A stretch of DNA of 64,000 nucleotides from Sphingopyxis sp. BSN-002 (GCF_022024275.1 NZ_CP091804.1:868001-932000); one strand, 5' to 3'; counted from the first letter of the stretch, positions 43,722-54,857 are shown. Numbers and translations: made by a program. The notes: generated by a model from the sequence alone, not told the origin.

Positions 43722-44648
43722 TCACTTCGCCGCTCCGGCCTTCTCCGCCGCCAGCCGCTTCGCCAGCATCGCGCGCGAGCGTTCGGCATAGGCGCGGCAC
43801 GCGCCGGGCTTGTCGTTGAACCGCCCCTCGCCCGCATTGTCGGGGTGGGCCGAGATGAGCACGTCGCACTTCAGCGCGTCCATGATGCGATAGCTCTTGC
43901 CGAACCCCGCGACGAAGGGCTTCCCCGCTGCGGACGTGTAACGATAGCCGTCGGCCGACACCGGGTTCAGGCTCGCACCGAACACGATCTGTTTGCAGAC
44001 CTTGCCCTCGCACGCGTCCCAGCTCCAGCTCATGCTGCCCATCGTGTGGCCCGGGGTCGCATGCGCGGTGATCCGGGTATCGCCCAGGTCCAGCACCTCG
44101 CCATTTTTCACGACGCGCACCCGCGTGGTCACCGCCGGCCATGTTCCGCCATAGGCAAGCTGCGGATCGTCCGCCGCCAGCACCCCCGCGCGCAATCCCG
44201 CGCCGCCGCGGGCACTCGCCACCACAGTCGCGCCGGTATCGCGCGCAAGCGCCGCCAACCCGCCGGCATGGTCGAAGTGCGGCTCGGTGCTCAGAATATA
44301 TTTGATGTCTCCGGGGTCGAACCCCGCCGCGCGGATATTGGCAAGAATTGCCGGCGCGGCTTGCGGCAGCGCGCCGTCGATCAGCACCAGCCCGTCGACC
44401 GTGTCGATCATAGCGACGCTCATGCCCTTGAAGCCGACGAGCCAGGTCTTGCCGAATATCCGCTCGGGCGGCTGCGGCGCGAGCCAGGTCTTGGCGCGTT
44501 CGACGGCCATCGGTTTGACAAGCGGGTCTTCTGCCGGCGCAACGCCGCCCGCGACAACCTGCAGGTTCGTTTCCTCGACCACCGGAGGCGGTACCTGACT
44601 CACGCCCGCCAGCGCCGCGGAAATCATTATCATCGCAATCATTTTCAT
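43722..44648 (-). CDS. Subclass B3 metallo-beta-lactamase, B3-E variant
   Basis: 308 residues with a signal peptide-like start. Metallo-beta-lactamase fold: the first metal motif is TEPHFDHAGG (E122, H124, D126, H127), i.e. Glu replaces the usual first His of HxHxDH. Other ligands appear as H in ATPGHTMGS and H in SAHPDNAG. Enzymes with this Glu are the B3-E variants such as SIE-1. It should hydrolyse beta-lactams in the periplasm, probably with altered metal affinity. It diverges from an ampR-like regulator across an 89-bp spacer. Confidence 0.9.
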   Translation of the reverse strand: MKMIAMIMISAALAGVSQVPPPVVEETNLQVVAGGVAPAEDPLVKPMAVERAKTWLAPQPPERIFGKTWLVGFKGMSVAMIDTVDGLVLIDGALPQAAPAILANIRAAGFDPGDIKYILSTEPHFDHAGGLAALARDTGATVVASARGGAGLRAGVLAADDPQLAYGGTWPAVTTRVRVVKNGEVLDLGDTRITAHATPGHTMGSMSWSWDACEGKVCKQIVFGASLNPVSADGYRYTSAAGKPFVAGFGKSYRIMDALKCDVLISAHPDNAGEGRFNDKPGACRAYAERSRAMLAKRLAAEKAGAAK

Positions 44649-44700
44649 CTCCCTTCGCCGCGGGAAATGCCAAGCGCCCAGCCTGCCCGCAAAGCATGAT

Positions 44701-44721
44701 TTCTCGACAAAGCCATGAGAA
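44701..44721. promoter_or_regulatory. LysR-type operator TTCTC-N11-GAGAA between ampR and lactamase
   Basis: TTCTC (44701-44705), 11 bp, GAGAA (44717-44721): the LTTR T-N11-A dyad in the middle of the 89-bp divergent spacer, where AmpR binds in other ampR-bla pairs. Binding is inferred. Confidence 0.6.
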
Positions 44722-44737
44722 TAATTGATGACGCAGC

Positions 44738-45640
44738 ATGGATCGCGCCCAGCTCCCGCTCAACGCCCTCCGCGCCTTCGAGGCCGCGGCACGCCACCTC
44801 AATTTCACCCGCGCGGCGATCGAACTCTGCGTCAGCCAGGGCGCGGTCAGCCATCAGGTCGCACAGCTCGAACGCCGCCTCGGCACCCGCCTCTTCCATC
44901 GCCTGCCGCGCGGACTCGCGCTCACTGACGAGGGGCACGCGCTCGTTCCCGTCGTCGCCGACGCCTTCGACCGCGTCGCCGCGACGCTCGACCAATATTC
45001 GGGCGGCCGCTTTCGCGAAGCGCTGAAAGTCGGCGTCGTCGGCACCTTCGCGACCGGCTGGCTGCTCCCGCGCCTCGCCGGTTTCGCCCGCGCGCATCCC
45101 GGGATCGACCTGCGCATCTCGACCAACAACAACCGCGTCGACCTTGCCGGCGAAGCGCTCGATTTCGCGATCCGCTTCGGCGACGGCGCCTGGCACGGCA
45201 CCCACGCCGAACCGCTGCTCGCCGCACCCATGGCGCCCGTCTGCGCCCCGGCCGTCGCCGGACGCCTCAAAACCCCCGCCGACCTGCTGCACGAGCCGCT
45301 GCTCCGCTCGTACCGCACCGACGAATGGGCGCGCTGGTTCGCCGCTGCGGGCTTGCCCGCGCCCGTCCTCCGCGGCCCGATCTTCGACAGCAGCGCGCTG
45401 ATGGCGACCGCCGCCGCCGCGGGGTACGGCGTTGCGCTGGTGCCCGCCGCCATGTTCGCCCGCGAGCTGGCGACCGAAACCCTCGTCCAGCCCTTCGCCC
45501 TCGAAATCGACGCCGGCCGCTATTGGCTGACCCGCCTGATGTCGCGTCCCGAAAGCGACGCGATGGCCCGGTTCCGGAACTGGTTGCTCGACGCGCTCAG
45601 TTTTTCGTCGGGGGCGCATCCGGCTCCGGCGCCGGAGTGA
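44738..45640 (+). CDS. ampR: LysR-type regulator, AmpR-like
   Basis: 300 residues. N-terminal winged helix (LNALRAFEAAARHLNFTRAA..LCVSQGAVSHQV) and an effector domain very close to AmpR: LKVGVVGTFATGWLLPRLAGFAR, ISTNNNRVDLAGEALDFAIRFGDGAWHG, LLRSYRTDEWARWF and QPFALEIDAGRYWLTRLMSRPES. AmpR responds to muropeptides released by beta-lactams. Divergence from the B3-E lactamase strongly implies that it controls that gene. Its 3' end overlaps the convergent next gene by 44 bp. Confidence 0.88.
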   Translation: MDRAQLPLNALRAFEAAARHLNFTRAAIELCVSQGAVSHQVAQLERRLGTRLFHRLPRGLALTDEGHALVPVVADAFDRVAATLDQYSGGRFREALKVGVVGTFATGWLLPRLAGFARAHPGIDLRISTNNNRVDLAGEALDFAIRFGDGAWHGTHAEPLLAAPMAPVCAPAVAGRLKTPADLLHEPLLRSYRTDEWARWFAAAGLPAPVLRGPIFDSSALMATAAAAGYGVALVPAAMFARELATETLVQPFALEIDAGRYWLTRLMSRPESDAMARFRNWLLDALSFSSGAHPAPAPE

Positions 45641-46253
45641 CGGCGGCGCGCTTCGCCGGCGGCAGGGCGCCGCCCGGATACAGGCGCGCGAGCTGCTCGA
45701 CGCCGTCAAGCTGGTCCTGCGCGCAATAGCTGACCATGTCCCAGTCGGTCAGGCCGTCCTTCGTCCAGCGATCGAGACACAGCGCAAACGGCGCGCGCAT
45801 CCGCGCGTCCGTATAAACCGCCTTGAACAGGGTGAAGTTGCGGTTGCCGATGACCGCGTCCTTGAAGCATTCGGCGGGGACGACGCCCGGCCGCTCCTGC
45901 TGCTCGCGCCGGCAATGCGCCCGGGCGCGCTCCGGATCGAACTTGCTGTCGGCAATCGACACCTCGGTCAGCAGCGTTTCGTCCTCGTTCGCGCAGATCT
46001 GGATCATGTTCCAGTCCTGTGCCCCGTCCTCGCTATATTCCGCGACGCAGCGGTCGATCGCCTCGCGCAACGGCGGCTTCGCATAGCGGTATACGGCCGA
46101 CAGCTCGCGATAGTCGCGGATCCGGCCGGTGATGCATTCGGTCTGCGCATCGAAGTCGCCGGCGTCGCTTTCGTCGACGCAGCGCGCGATGGCCGATCCG
46201 GTGTCGAAGGCCGGAAGCGAAGAAGTGGCAAGCGCCATGGCAAATATCAGCAT
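45597..46253 (-). CDS. Exported Cys-rich hypothetical protein with an internal repeat
   Basis: 218 residues with a short hydrophobic start (export likely). A repeated unit is visible: AIDRCVAEYSEDGAQDWNMIQICANED and ALCLDRWTKDGLTDWDMVSYCAQDQ, i.e. C-x6-7-DG-x2-DW-x-M-x2-x-C. Nine Cys suggest disulfides. A Pro/Ala tail ends it. No family is recognised. Start unclear (ATG at 46253 or 46238, both without ribosome site). The 3' end overlaps the convergent ampR-like gene by 44 bp. Confidence 0.65.
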   Translation of the reverse strand: MLIFAMALATSSLPAFDTGSAIARCVDESDAGDFDAQTECITGRIRDYRELSAVYRYAKPPLREAIDRCVAEYSEDGAQDWNMIQICANEDETLLTEVSIADSKFDPERARAHCRREQQERPGVVPAECFKDAVIGNRNFTLFKAVYTDARMRAPFALCLDRWTKDGLTDWDMVSYCAQDQLDGVEQLARLYPGGALPPAKRAAVTPAPEPDAPPTKN

Positions 46254-46334
46254 GCCCGCATGATGGCGGCAAAATGCTGATAATGAAACTTTTTTATGTC
46301 TCGCGAGCGCGAGCCACGGAAGGCTCCGCCGCCC

Positions 46335-47219
46335 TTACCCCAGCACCCAGCTCCGCCGCGGATAGCCCTGCGCCCACAGGAGCGCGGTCAGGTCGTGGTG
46401 GCGGATCACCGCGTCGGCCGCCTCGCCGACCGCGGCGTGCGGATGATATCCGACCCCCAGTCCCGCGGCGGTCAGCATCGGAATATCGTTCGCGCCGTCG
46501 CCGACCGCCAGCGCCTCGCCCAGCGGCAGCCCGTGCTTCGCGGCTTCGGCCTTCAGCGTCTCCAGCTTGGCGGCGGCATCGACGATCGGTTCGGAAACCG
46601 TGCCCGACAGCTTGCCGCCCGCGATCCCCAGCTCGTTCGCGACGACCATGTCGAAACCGATCGCCTCGCCCACCGGCCCCGCGAAAGCCGTGAACCCTCC
46701 CGACACCAGCACCGAATAAGCGCCGTGTGCCTTCATTGTCTGGACCAGCGTGCGCGCACCACGGGTCAGCTTCACCCGCTCCATGCGGCATTCGACGAGC
46801 ACGCTCTCGGCCATCCCGCCGAGCAACGCGACGCGTTCGAGCAGCGCGGCGCGGAAATCGAGCTCGCCCTTCATCGCGCGCTTGGTGATCGCCGCGATCT
46901 GATCCTTGATCCCCGCATAGTCGGCAAGCTCGTCGATGCACTCGACCGTGATCATCGTCGAATCCATGTCGGCGACGATCAGCTTCTTCGTCCGGTCGCC
47001 CATCGGCTGGACGACGACGTCGAGCGCGCCATGGTCCATCAGCGCCAGTTCCTTGCGCGCGCTGACCAGACTGCCCTGAAAGACGATATCCGCCGCATCG
47101 CCGACGTCGAGCCAGTGCGGAGCGCCGACATCGTGCCCCGTCGCGTCGAGCCGGTCGATCGCTTCGCGAACCACCTCGTCGGTCAGCTTTCCGGCTGCTA
47201 TCAGCGTCGCTACGAACAT
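46335..47219 (-). CDS. serB: Phosphoserine phosphatase SerB
   Basis: 294 residues from the ATG at 47219 (GAAGGAGACGCC upstream). N-terminal ACT-like region (about 1-75) then HAD phosphatase: [16 protein letters not shown] (nucleophile Asp), [13 protein letters not shown] and [14 protein letters not shown]. Last step of serine synthesis. Its start shares the bases CATG with miaA on the other strand, so the serB ribosome site lies inside the first miaA codons. Confidence 0.93.
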   Translation of the reverse strand: MFVATLIAAGKLTDEVVREAIDRLDATGHDVGAPHWLDVGDAADIVFQGSLVSARKELALMDHGALDVVVQPMGDRTKKLIVADMDSTMITVECIDELADYAGIKDQIAAITKRAMKGELDFRAALLERVALLGGMAESVLVECRMERVKLTRGARTLVQTMKAHGAYSVLVSGGFTAFAGPVGEAIGFDMVVANELGIAGGKLSGTVSEPIVDAAAKLETLKAEAAKHGLPLGEALAVGDGANDIPMLTAAGLGVGYHPHAAVGEAADAVIRHHDLTALLWAQGYPRRSWVLG

Positions 47220-48180
47220 GGCGTCTCCTTCTGTCTCTTTCGTTCGCGGGCGAACGCCCGTCGCACTTATCGCCGGACCCACCGCGAGCGGCAAGAGCGC
47301 TTTGGCGGTCGCGCTCGCGCAAATGGCGGGCGATGCCGTCGTCGTCAACGCCGACGCGAGCCAGGTCTATGCCAACCTCGCCTTGCTGTCGGCGCGTCCG
47401 TCGGAGGAAGAGATGCAAGGGGTGCCCCACCGCCTCTTCGGCCACATCGACGGCGCCGAAGCGCACAACGCCGCGCGCTGGTCCGACGAGGCACGCGGCG
47501 TCATCTCTCACGCGCATGCGGCGGGGAAGGTTCCCGTTCTCGTCGGCGGCACCGGCCTTTATCTGCGCACTTTGCTCTACGGGATCGCGCCCGTGCCCGA
47601 GATCGACCCGCAGGTTCGCGAGGCTGTCCGCGCGCTTCCGGTCGCCGAAGCCCATGTCGCGCTGCGGAAAGCCGACCCCGAAGCGGCACAGCGGCTCAAC
47701 CCCGCCGACACCACCCGCGTCGCCCGCGCGCTCGAGGTCGTCCGCGCAACCGGTCGCACGCTCGCCGATTGGCAACAGGCGAGCGAAGGCGGCATCGCCG
47801 ACGACATCGCCCTCGCCCCGCTGATCCTCCTGCCTCCGCGCGACTGGCTCCGCGAGCGGTGCGACCGCAGGCTCGTCCAGATGTTCGAGCAAGGCGCCAT
47901 CGAAGAAGTCGAGGCGCTGCTTGCGCACGATCTCGACCCCGACCTCCCCGTCATGCGCGCCATCGGCGTGCCCCAGATCGCGGCGTACCTCCGCGGCGAC
48001 CTGACCCGCGCCGAAGCGCTCGAAGCGGCGCAGGCCGCCACCCGCCAATATGCGAAGCGCCAATTTACGTGGTTCCGGCACCAGCCACCCGCCGATTGGC
48101 CGCGCCACGAAGAATCATTAAACAATGATTCTATCAATGATTTCGCAATTAAATTACGTGATAAGCTGTTGACAGGATAG
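47218..48180 (+). CDS. miaA: tRNA dimethylallyltransferase MiaA
   Basis: 320 residues. P-loop [17 protein letters not shown], then [25 protein letters not shown] and [12 protein letters not shown]. It prenylates A37 of tRNAs reading U-starting codons. Only one ATG exists before the P-loop and it overlaps the serB start in CATG at 47217-47220; no ribosome site precedes it, so the message may be leaderless. The last codons hold a TTGACA -35 element for ilvB. Confidence 0.93.
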   Translation: MASPSVSFVRGRTPVALIAGPTASGKSALAVALAQMAGDAVVVNADASQVYANLALLSARPSEEEMQGVPHRLFGHIDGAEAHNAARWSDEARGVISHAHAAGKVPVLVGGTGLYLRTLLYGIAPVPEIDPQVREAVRALPVAEAHVALRKADPEAAQRLNPADTTRVARALEVVRATGRTLADWQQASEGGIADDIALAPLILLPPRDWLRERCDRRLVQMFEQGAIEEVEALLAHDLDPDLPVMRAIGVPQIAAYLRGDLTRAEALEAAQAATRQYAKRQFTWFRHQPPADWPRHEESLNNDSINDFAIKLRDKLLTG

Positions 48181-48197
48181 AATCATACACCTATTGC
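48169..48197 (+). promoter_or_regulatory. Sigma-70-like promoter of ilvBNC
   Basis: TTGACA (48169-48174) within the end of miaA, a 17-bp spacer, then TATTGC (48192-48197) about 70 bp before ilvB. A good -35 with an average -10. I see no Ile/Leu/Val leader ORF in the remaining spacer. Confidence 0.6.
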
Positions 48198-48266
48198 CCG
48201 CCGACCTGCTGCAACGCACAACGCGCGAATTCTGAAAACAGCGGGTATGAAGAAAGGAGTTTCGTC

Positions 48267-50021
48267 GTGGCGGAAATGAGTGGTGCCGACATGGTGGTTC
48301 AGGCGCTGGTCGACCTCGGGGTCGACACGGTGTTCGGCTATCCGGGCGGCGCGGTCCTTCCCATCTATGACGCGCTCTTCAAGCACCCGACGATCAAGCA
48401 CATCCTCGTCCGCCACGAACAGGCGGCGACCCACGCCGCAGAGGGTTATGCCCGCTCGACCGGCAAGCCCGGCGTCGTGCTCGTCACCTCCGGCCCCGGC
48501 GCGACCAATGCCGTCACCGGCATCACCGACGCGCTGCTCGACAGCATTCCGATGGTCGTGCTCACCGGGCAGGTGTCGACCGCGCTGATCGGCACCGACG
48601 CGTTCCAGGAATGCGACACCGTCGGCATCACGCGCCACTGCACCAAGCATAATTATCTCGTCATGGACCCCGATCGCCTCGGCCCGATCCTGCACGAGGC
48701 CTTCCATATCGCGACCCATGGCCGCCCCGGTCCGGTGGTGATCGACATTCCGAAGAATGTTCAGGTCGCGACGGGCGAATATGTCGTGCCCGAAAAGATC
48801 CAGCACAAAAGCTATCGTCCGCAGGTCGAACCCGACGCCGATGCGATTTCGCAAGCCATCGACATGATCGCCGCGGCCGAGCGCCCGGTCTTCTACACCG
48901 GCGGCGGCGTCATCAACGCGGGGCCGGACGCCAGCGCGGCGCTACGCCAGCTCGTGTCGCTGACCGGCGCGCCCGTCACCTCGACCCTGATGGGCCTCGG
49001 CGCCTTCCCCGCCGACGATCCGAAGTGGCTGGGCATGCTCGGCATGCACGGCACTTATGAATCGAACATGGCGATGAACCGCGCCGACCTGATCATCGCG
49101 GTCGGCGCGCGCTTCGACGACCGCGTGACCGGCCGCCTCGACGCCTTCTCGCCCGATTCGAAGAAGATCCACATCGATATCGACCGCAGCTCGATCAACA
49201 AGATCGTCCCCGTCGACCTCGCGATCGTCGGCGACGCCGGCCGCGCGCTCGACGCGCTGATCGCCGCCTGGGCCGACAAAGGTCACAAGGCGCGCGACCT
49301 TGGCGAATGGTGGCGCCGCGTCGACGGCTGGCGCGCGACGCGCTGCCTCGACTTCCCCGAAAAGAAGGAAGCCGACGCCGAAATCATGCCGCAACGCGCG
49401 GTGAAGGCTTTGTTCGACGCGACGCGCGGCCGCGACCCGATCATCACGACCGAGGTCGGCCAGCACCAGATGTGGGCGGCGCAGCATTTCGGCTTCTCGG
49501 CCCCCAACCGCTGGCTCACCAGCGGCGGGCTCGGCACGATGGGCTACGGTTTTCCGGCCGCAGTCGGCGCGCAGATCGCCCATCCGAACCGCCTCGTCAT
49601 CTGCGTCGCGGGCGAAGCCTCGCTCCAGATGAACATCCAGGAAATGGGCACGGTCAGCCAGTATCGCCTGCCGGTGAAGATCTTCATCCTCAACAATGAA
49701 TGGATGGGGATGGTCCGCCAGTGGCAGGAACTGACCTACGAAAGCCGCTATTCGAACAGCTATTCGGACAGCCTGCCCGATTTCGTGAAGCTCGCCGACG
49801 CCTATGGCTGGACGGGTATCCGGATCGATACACTCGGCCAGCTCGAGGACGGCATCAAGACGATGATCGAGACTCCGGGTCCGGTGATCGTCGACTGCCG
49901 CGTCGCACAGCTTGCCAACTGCTTCCCGATGATCCCGTCGGGAGCCGCGCACACCGAAATGCTCCTTCAGCCGAGCGACGTCACCGGCACGATGGACGAC
50001 GAAGCGAAAGCGCTCGTCTAA
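48267..50021 (+). CDS. ilvB: Acetolactate synthase large subunit
   Basis: 584 residues, GTG start with AAAGGAG 8 nt away. ThDP enzyme making acetolactate/acetohydroxybutyrate: catalytic Glu in RHEQAA (E51), the GYPGGAVLPIYDALF start, GMLGMHGTYESNMAM and a C-terminal ThDP-metal motif AGEASLQMNIQEMG, with GEAS in place of the canonical GDGS, a variant of this motif. Works with IlvN. Its TAA shares a base with the ATG of the next, unexpected, small gene. Confidence 0.95.
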   Translation: MAEMSGADMVVQALVDLGVDTVFGYPGGAVLPIYDALFKHPTIKHILVRHEQAATHAAEGYARSTGKPGVVLVTSGPGATNAVTGITDALLDSIPMVVLTGQVSTALIGTDAFQECDTVGITRHCTKHNYLVMDPDRLGPILHEAFHIATHGRPGPVVIDIPKNVQVATGEYVVPEKIQHKSYRPQVEPDADAISQAIDMIAAAERPVFYTGGGVINAGPDASAALRQLVSLTGAPVTSTLMGLGAFPADDPKWLGMLGMHGTYESNMAMNRADLIIAVGARFDDRVTGRLDAFSPDSKKIHIDIDRSSINKIVPVDLAIVGDAGRALDALIAAWADKGHKARDLGEWWRRVDGWRATRCLDFPEKKEADAEIMPQRAVKALFDATRGRDPIITTEVGQHQMWAAQHFGFSAPNRWLTSGGLGTMGYGFPAAVGAQIAHPNRLVICVAGEASLQMNIQEMGTVSQYRLPVKIFILNNEWMGMVRQWQELTYESRYSNSYSDSLPDFVKLADAYGWTGIRIDTLGQLEDGIKTMIETPGPVIVDCRVAQLANCFPMIPSGAAHTEMLLQPSDVTGTMDDEAKALV

Positions 50022-50347
50022 TGGGAAGCAGCAGTTACGTCTCCGTCGCCGATCCGGCGCGACCCGGTCACTCGGTATTTTTGCAGTTCCGGTACGGATT
50101 TCGCCGCGAGATCGAATATGCGATCGGCGACGAAATCCAGTGGGCGTTGGATGAGCTTCCTCCGACAGCTAATTCGCCGTACGAAATCATCGTGCCGGCT
50201 TGGACAATGGGGACCGATATGCGTCACTTTGCGCTGACCATATTGGACAATCGCATTTCCGGAGCGCGGGAGATCAGCGAAGAGCAAGCCGACCTGCTCG
50301 AAACCGGTCTCGAAATCGACACGTATCACGCTCGGAAAAAACAATGA
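50021..50347 (+). CDS. Small unknown gene coupled between ilvB and ilvN
   Basis: 108 residues. Start and stop overlap both neighbours: TAATG with ilvB (50019-50023) and ATGA with ilvN (50344-50347), so it is translated as part of the operon. Base composition drops visibly (AT-rich codons such as GTA TTT TTG, ACG/CAC mixes) compared with ilvB and ilvN. Contents: FLQFRYGFRREIEYAIGDEIQWALDELPP, an acidic, partly helical protein with EEQADLLETGLEIDT at the end; no signal peptide or membrane helix. No family recognised. Other bacteria usually have ilvN directly after ilvB. Confidence 0.75.
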   Translation: MGSSSYVSVADPARPGHSVFLQFRYGFRREIEYAIGDEIQWALDELPPTANSPYEIIVPAWTMGTDMRHFALTILDNRISGAREISEEQADLLETGLEIDTYHARKKQ

Positions 50348-50855
50348 AAATCAAGACCGAAGCCGGCGAGCGCCATGTGCTCGCCATCACCGTCGATAAC
50401 GAGGCGGGCATTCTCGCCAAGATCACCGGGCTCTTCTCGGCGCGCGGCTATAATATCGAAAGCCTGACCGTGGCGGACATCAGCGCCGACCATGCGCTCA
50501 GCCGCATCACGATCGTCACCAACGGCCCGCCGCCGGTGATCGACCAGATCATCGCGCAGCTCGACCGGCTCGTTCCCGTCCATTCGGTGACCGACCTCGC
50601 CGACGGCGGCGCGCATGTCGAACGCGAGATCGCACTCGTGAAAGTCGCGGGCACCGGCGACAAGCGCATCGAGGCGCTGCGCATGGCCGACGTCTTCCGC
50701 GCGAAGGTCGTCGACACGACGCTCACCAGCTTCATCTTCGAAATCACCGGAACGAGCGACAAGGTCGACCGCTTCATCGCACTGATGCGCGAATGCGGAC
50801 TGGTCGAGGTCGGCCGCACCGGCGTCGTCGCCATCGGCCGCGGGTCGGAGGCGCT

Positions 50856-50859
<4 letters not shown>
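50344..50859 (+). CDS. ilvN: Acetolactate synthase small subunit
   Basis: 171 residues. ACT domain: HVLAITVDNEAGILAKITGLFSARGYNIESLTVA, followed by the second regulatory domain with REIALVKVAG and FIFEITGTSDKVDRFIALM. It confers feedback control by valine on IlvB. It overlaps its neighbours at both ends, ATGA with the upstream small gene and ATGA with the exported one downstream. Confidence 0.95.
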
Positions 50860-52423
<1,564 letters not shown>

Positions 52424-52463
52424 TCGCCTTCCGCAATCGCGGGCAAGCGGCTAGGGTCGGGCG

Positions 52464-53069
52464 ATGGCATCGTCCGACCTCAGCTTTTCCTGCACCTGCG
52501 GCACCGTTACCGGGTCGCTGATCGAGGTCGGCCCCGCCGAGGGCGACCATGTCATATGCCATTGCACCGACTGTCAGGACCTGACGCACTATCTGGGTCA
52601 GGCCGGCCGCGTGCTCGACGCGCATGGCGGCACGGCGCTCTACCAGTCGCGCTGCGCGCGCATGACGCTCCATTCGGGCCGCGAGCAGCTCGCCTGCGTC
52701 CATCTGACCGACAAGCCGACGCTCCGCTGGTACGCCGCCTGCTGCCGCATGCCGCTGTTCAACAGCTACCGGAACGGCAAGATTCCTTACATTACGACCC
52801 AGCTCGCGGCTTGCGATCCGGTAGCGCGCGAACGGCTGACCGGCGCGCCGCTCGGCCATCTCTTCACTGCCGACGGCATCGGCGACACCAGCGCACTGCC
52901 GCAGATGAGCATGGGCAAGCTGATGCGGCGGTTCTTCCCGCGCATGATCCGCGACATGCTGTCGGGCGACCGCCGGCGCTGCGAGCTGTTCGACGCCCGA
53001 ACGCTCGAACCGGTCTCCACCCCGAACCGGCTGACCGCCGAAGAACGACAGGCACTGCAACGCGATTGA
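52464..53069 (+). CDS. GFA-like (DUF6151) zinc-binding protein
   Basis: 201 residues. Cys-rich start FSCTCGTVTG, then HCTDCQ and an AACC motif: the zinc pattern of the GFA/Mss4 fold. The tail (MSMGKLMRRFFPRMIRDMLSG) is characteristic of DUF6151. Function unknown. It is 40 bp after ilvC and 40 bp before bioF, on the same strand. Confidence 0.8.
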   Translation: MASSDLSFSCTCGTVTGSLIEVGPAEGDHVICHCTDCQDLTHYLGQAGRVLDAHGGTALYQSRCARMTLHSGREQLACVHLTDKPTLRWYAACCRMPLFNSYRNGKIPYITTQLAACDPVARERLTGAPLGHLFTADGIGDTSALPQMSMGKLMRRFFPRMIRDMLSGDRRRCELFDARTLEPVSTPNRLTAEERQALQRD

Positions 53070-53109
53070 ATCGGCTTGCCGCGAACGGCTTTCGGCTTAG
53101 GGAGCGCAC

Positions 53110-54252
53110 ATGACGGACCGCCCCCCGCCCTTCGCCGCCCACCGCGCCGACCTCGAAGCCCTCGCCGCCGGAAACCGCCGCCGCGCGCTCGCGCCGCGTA
53201 CCGGCATCGACTTCGCCTCGAACGACTATCTCGCGCTCGCCGGCTCCTACGCGCTCAACGAAGCGCTCGCGCGCGGCCTCGAACGCGGCCTCCCCGCCGG
53301 ATCGGGCGGATCGCGCCTGCTCCGCGGTAACCATCCCGAACATGAAGCGCTCGAAGCGCATGCCGCGCGCCACTACGGCAGCGAGACCGCACTCTTCTTC
53401 CCGACCGGCTTCGCCGCCAACGCCGCACTCTTCGCGACGCTGCCGCAGCGCGGCGACCTGATCGTCCATGACGAACTGATCCACGCGAGCGCGCACGATG
53501 GCATGAAGCTCGGCCGCGCCGACTGCGCATCGGCACTGCACAACGACCCGCAAGCCTTTGAAGATGCGATCGCCGGCTGGCGCCGCGCGGGCGGCACCGG
53601 CACGCCGTGGATCGCCGTCGAAAGCCTTTACAGCATGGACGGCGACCGCGCGCCGCTCGCCGATCTCACTGCCGTCGCCGACCGCCACGATGCCGTGCTG
53701 ATCGTCGACGAAGCGCACGCGACTGGCGTCTATGGTCCCGCGGGTCAGGGCCTCGCGCACGACCTCGCCGGCCGCGAAAACCTGATCACCCTCCACACCT
53801 GCGGCAAGGCGCTCGGCGTCGAAGGCGCGCTTCTTTGCGGCCCGCAGATCGTCCGCGACTTCATCGTCAACCGCGGTCGCCCCTTCATCTTCTCGACCGC
53901 CCCCTCGCCGCTGATGGCGTGGCTCGTCCGCCACGCGCTCGAGATCGTCGCGAACGAGCCCGAGCGTGCCGCGCGCCTTCATGCGCTCGTCCGCTACACA
54001 GAAGATCGCCTCGCCAAACTCGGCCTTCCTGCCAGCGGCAGCCAGATCCTGCCCGTCGTCATCGGCGACAACGCCCGCACGATGCGCATCGCGAGCGCGC
54101 TTCAGGCGGGCGGCTTCGACATCCGCGGCATCCGTCCGCCGACCGTCCCGCACGGCACCGCGCGCCTCCGCATCGCAATCACGCTCAACGTCGGCGAACG
54201 CGAAATCGATGCGATGACGGAGAGCCTTGCCGCCGCTATGGCCGCGGCATGA
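53110..54252 (+). CDS. bioF: 8-amino-7-oxononanoate synthase
   Basis: 380 residues. Condenses pimeloyl-ACP/CoA with alanine, PLP-dependent. Alpha-oxoamine synthase marks: [46 protein letters not shown] and the Schiff-base Lys in LHTCGKALG. Slightly divergent from BioF in its start. ATGA overlap with bioD; bioFDA is an operon without bioB or bioC nearby. Confidence 0.92.
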   Translation: MTDRPPPFAAHRADLEALAAGNRRRALAPRTGIDFASNDYLALAGSYALNEALARGLERGLPAGSGGSRLLRGNHPEHEALEAHAARHYGSETALFFPTGFAANAALFATLPQRGDLIVHDELIHASAHDGMKLGRADCASALHNDPQAFEDAIAGWRRAGGTGTPWIAVESLYSMDGDRAPLADLTAVADRHDAVLIVDEAHATGVYGPAGQGLAHDLAGRENLITLHTCGKALGVEGALLCGPQIVRDFIVNRGRPFIFSTAPSPLMAWLVRHALEIVANEPERAARLHALVRYTEDRLAKLGLPASGSQILPVVIGDNARTMRIASALQAGGFDIRGIRPPTVPHGTARLRIAITLNVGEREIDAMTESLAAAMAAA

Positions 54253-54857
54253 CCCGCTTCGTCATCACCGGCACCGACACCGGCATCGGCAAGACAGTCT
54301 TTTCGGCCGCGCTTGCGGGCGCGCTCGGCCTTCCCTATTGGAAGCCGATCCAGTCGGGCCTCGAGGAAGAAGCCGACAGCGAAGCCGTCGAGCGCCTCGC
54401 CGGCGTGCCCGTCCTCCCCGAAGCCTACCGCCTGATCACCCCCGCCTCGCCGCATCTCGCTGCCGAGATCGACGGCGTGACCCTCGACCCCGGCGCGCTC
54501 TCGCCGCCCGAAGGCCCGCTCGTCGTCGAAGGCGCCGGCGGCGCGCTTGTTCCCGTCACACGCACCCTGCTCTACGCCGACCTCTTCGCGCGCTGGCAGA
54601 TCCCGGTGATCGTCTGCGCGCGCACCAGCCTCGGTACGATCAACCACAGCCTGATGACGATCGAAGCGCTCAAAAGCCGCGGCGCCCCGATCCACGGCAT
54701 CGCCTTTCTCGGCGAGGCGGTCGAGGACAGCGAAGCGATCATCGCCACCCTCGGTGGCGTCCGCCGCCTAGGCCGCCTGCCGCTCCTCGATCCGCTGACG
54801 CCCGAGACGCTCGCGCAGGCATTCGCGGCCCATTTCGACCGCGCCGATTTCGCATGA
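54249..54857 (+). CDS. bioD: Dethiobiotin synthetase
   Basis: 202 residues. P-loop [26 protein letters not shown] and [12 protein letters not shown] match BioD, the ATP-dependent ring-closing step. Overlaps bioF (ATGA at 54249) and bioA (ATGA at 54854). Confidence 0.95.
   Translation: MTRFVITGTDTGIGKTVFSAALAGALGLPYWKPIQSGLEEEADSEAVERLAGVPVLPEAYRLITPASPHLAAEIDGVTLDPGALSPPEGPLVVEGAGGALVPVTRTLLYADLFARWQIPVIVCARTSLGTINHSLMTIEALKSRGAPIHGIAFLGEAVEDSEAIIATLGGVRRLGRLPLLDPLTPETLAQAFAAHFDRADFA

Noticed and set aside
47241..47256. CGTTCG-CGGG-CGAACG dyad
   Set aside because: Inside early miaA codons; short and plausible by chance in this GC-rich sequence.
46294..48108. 604-codon frame opposite miaA and over serB
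   Set aside because: Shadow; serB and miaA have recognisable motifs.
48181..48266. Possible Ile/Val/Leu leader before ilvB
   Set aside because: No short ORF with repeated branched-chain codons in this spacer.
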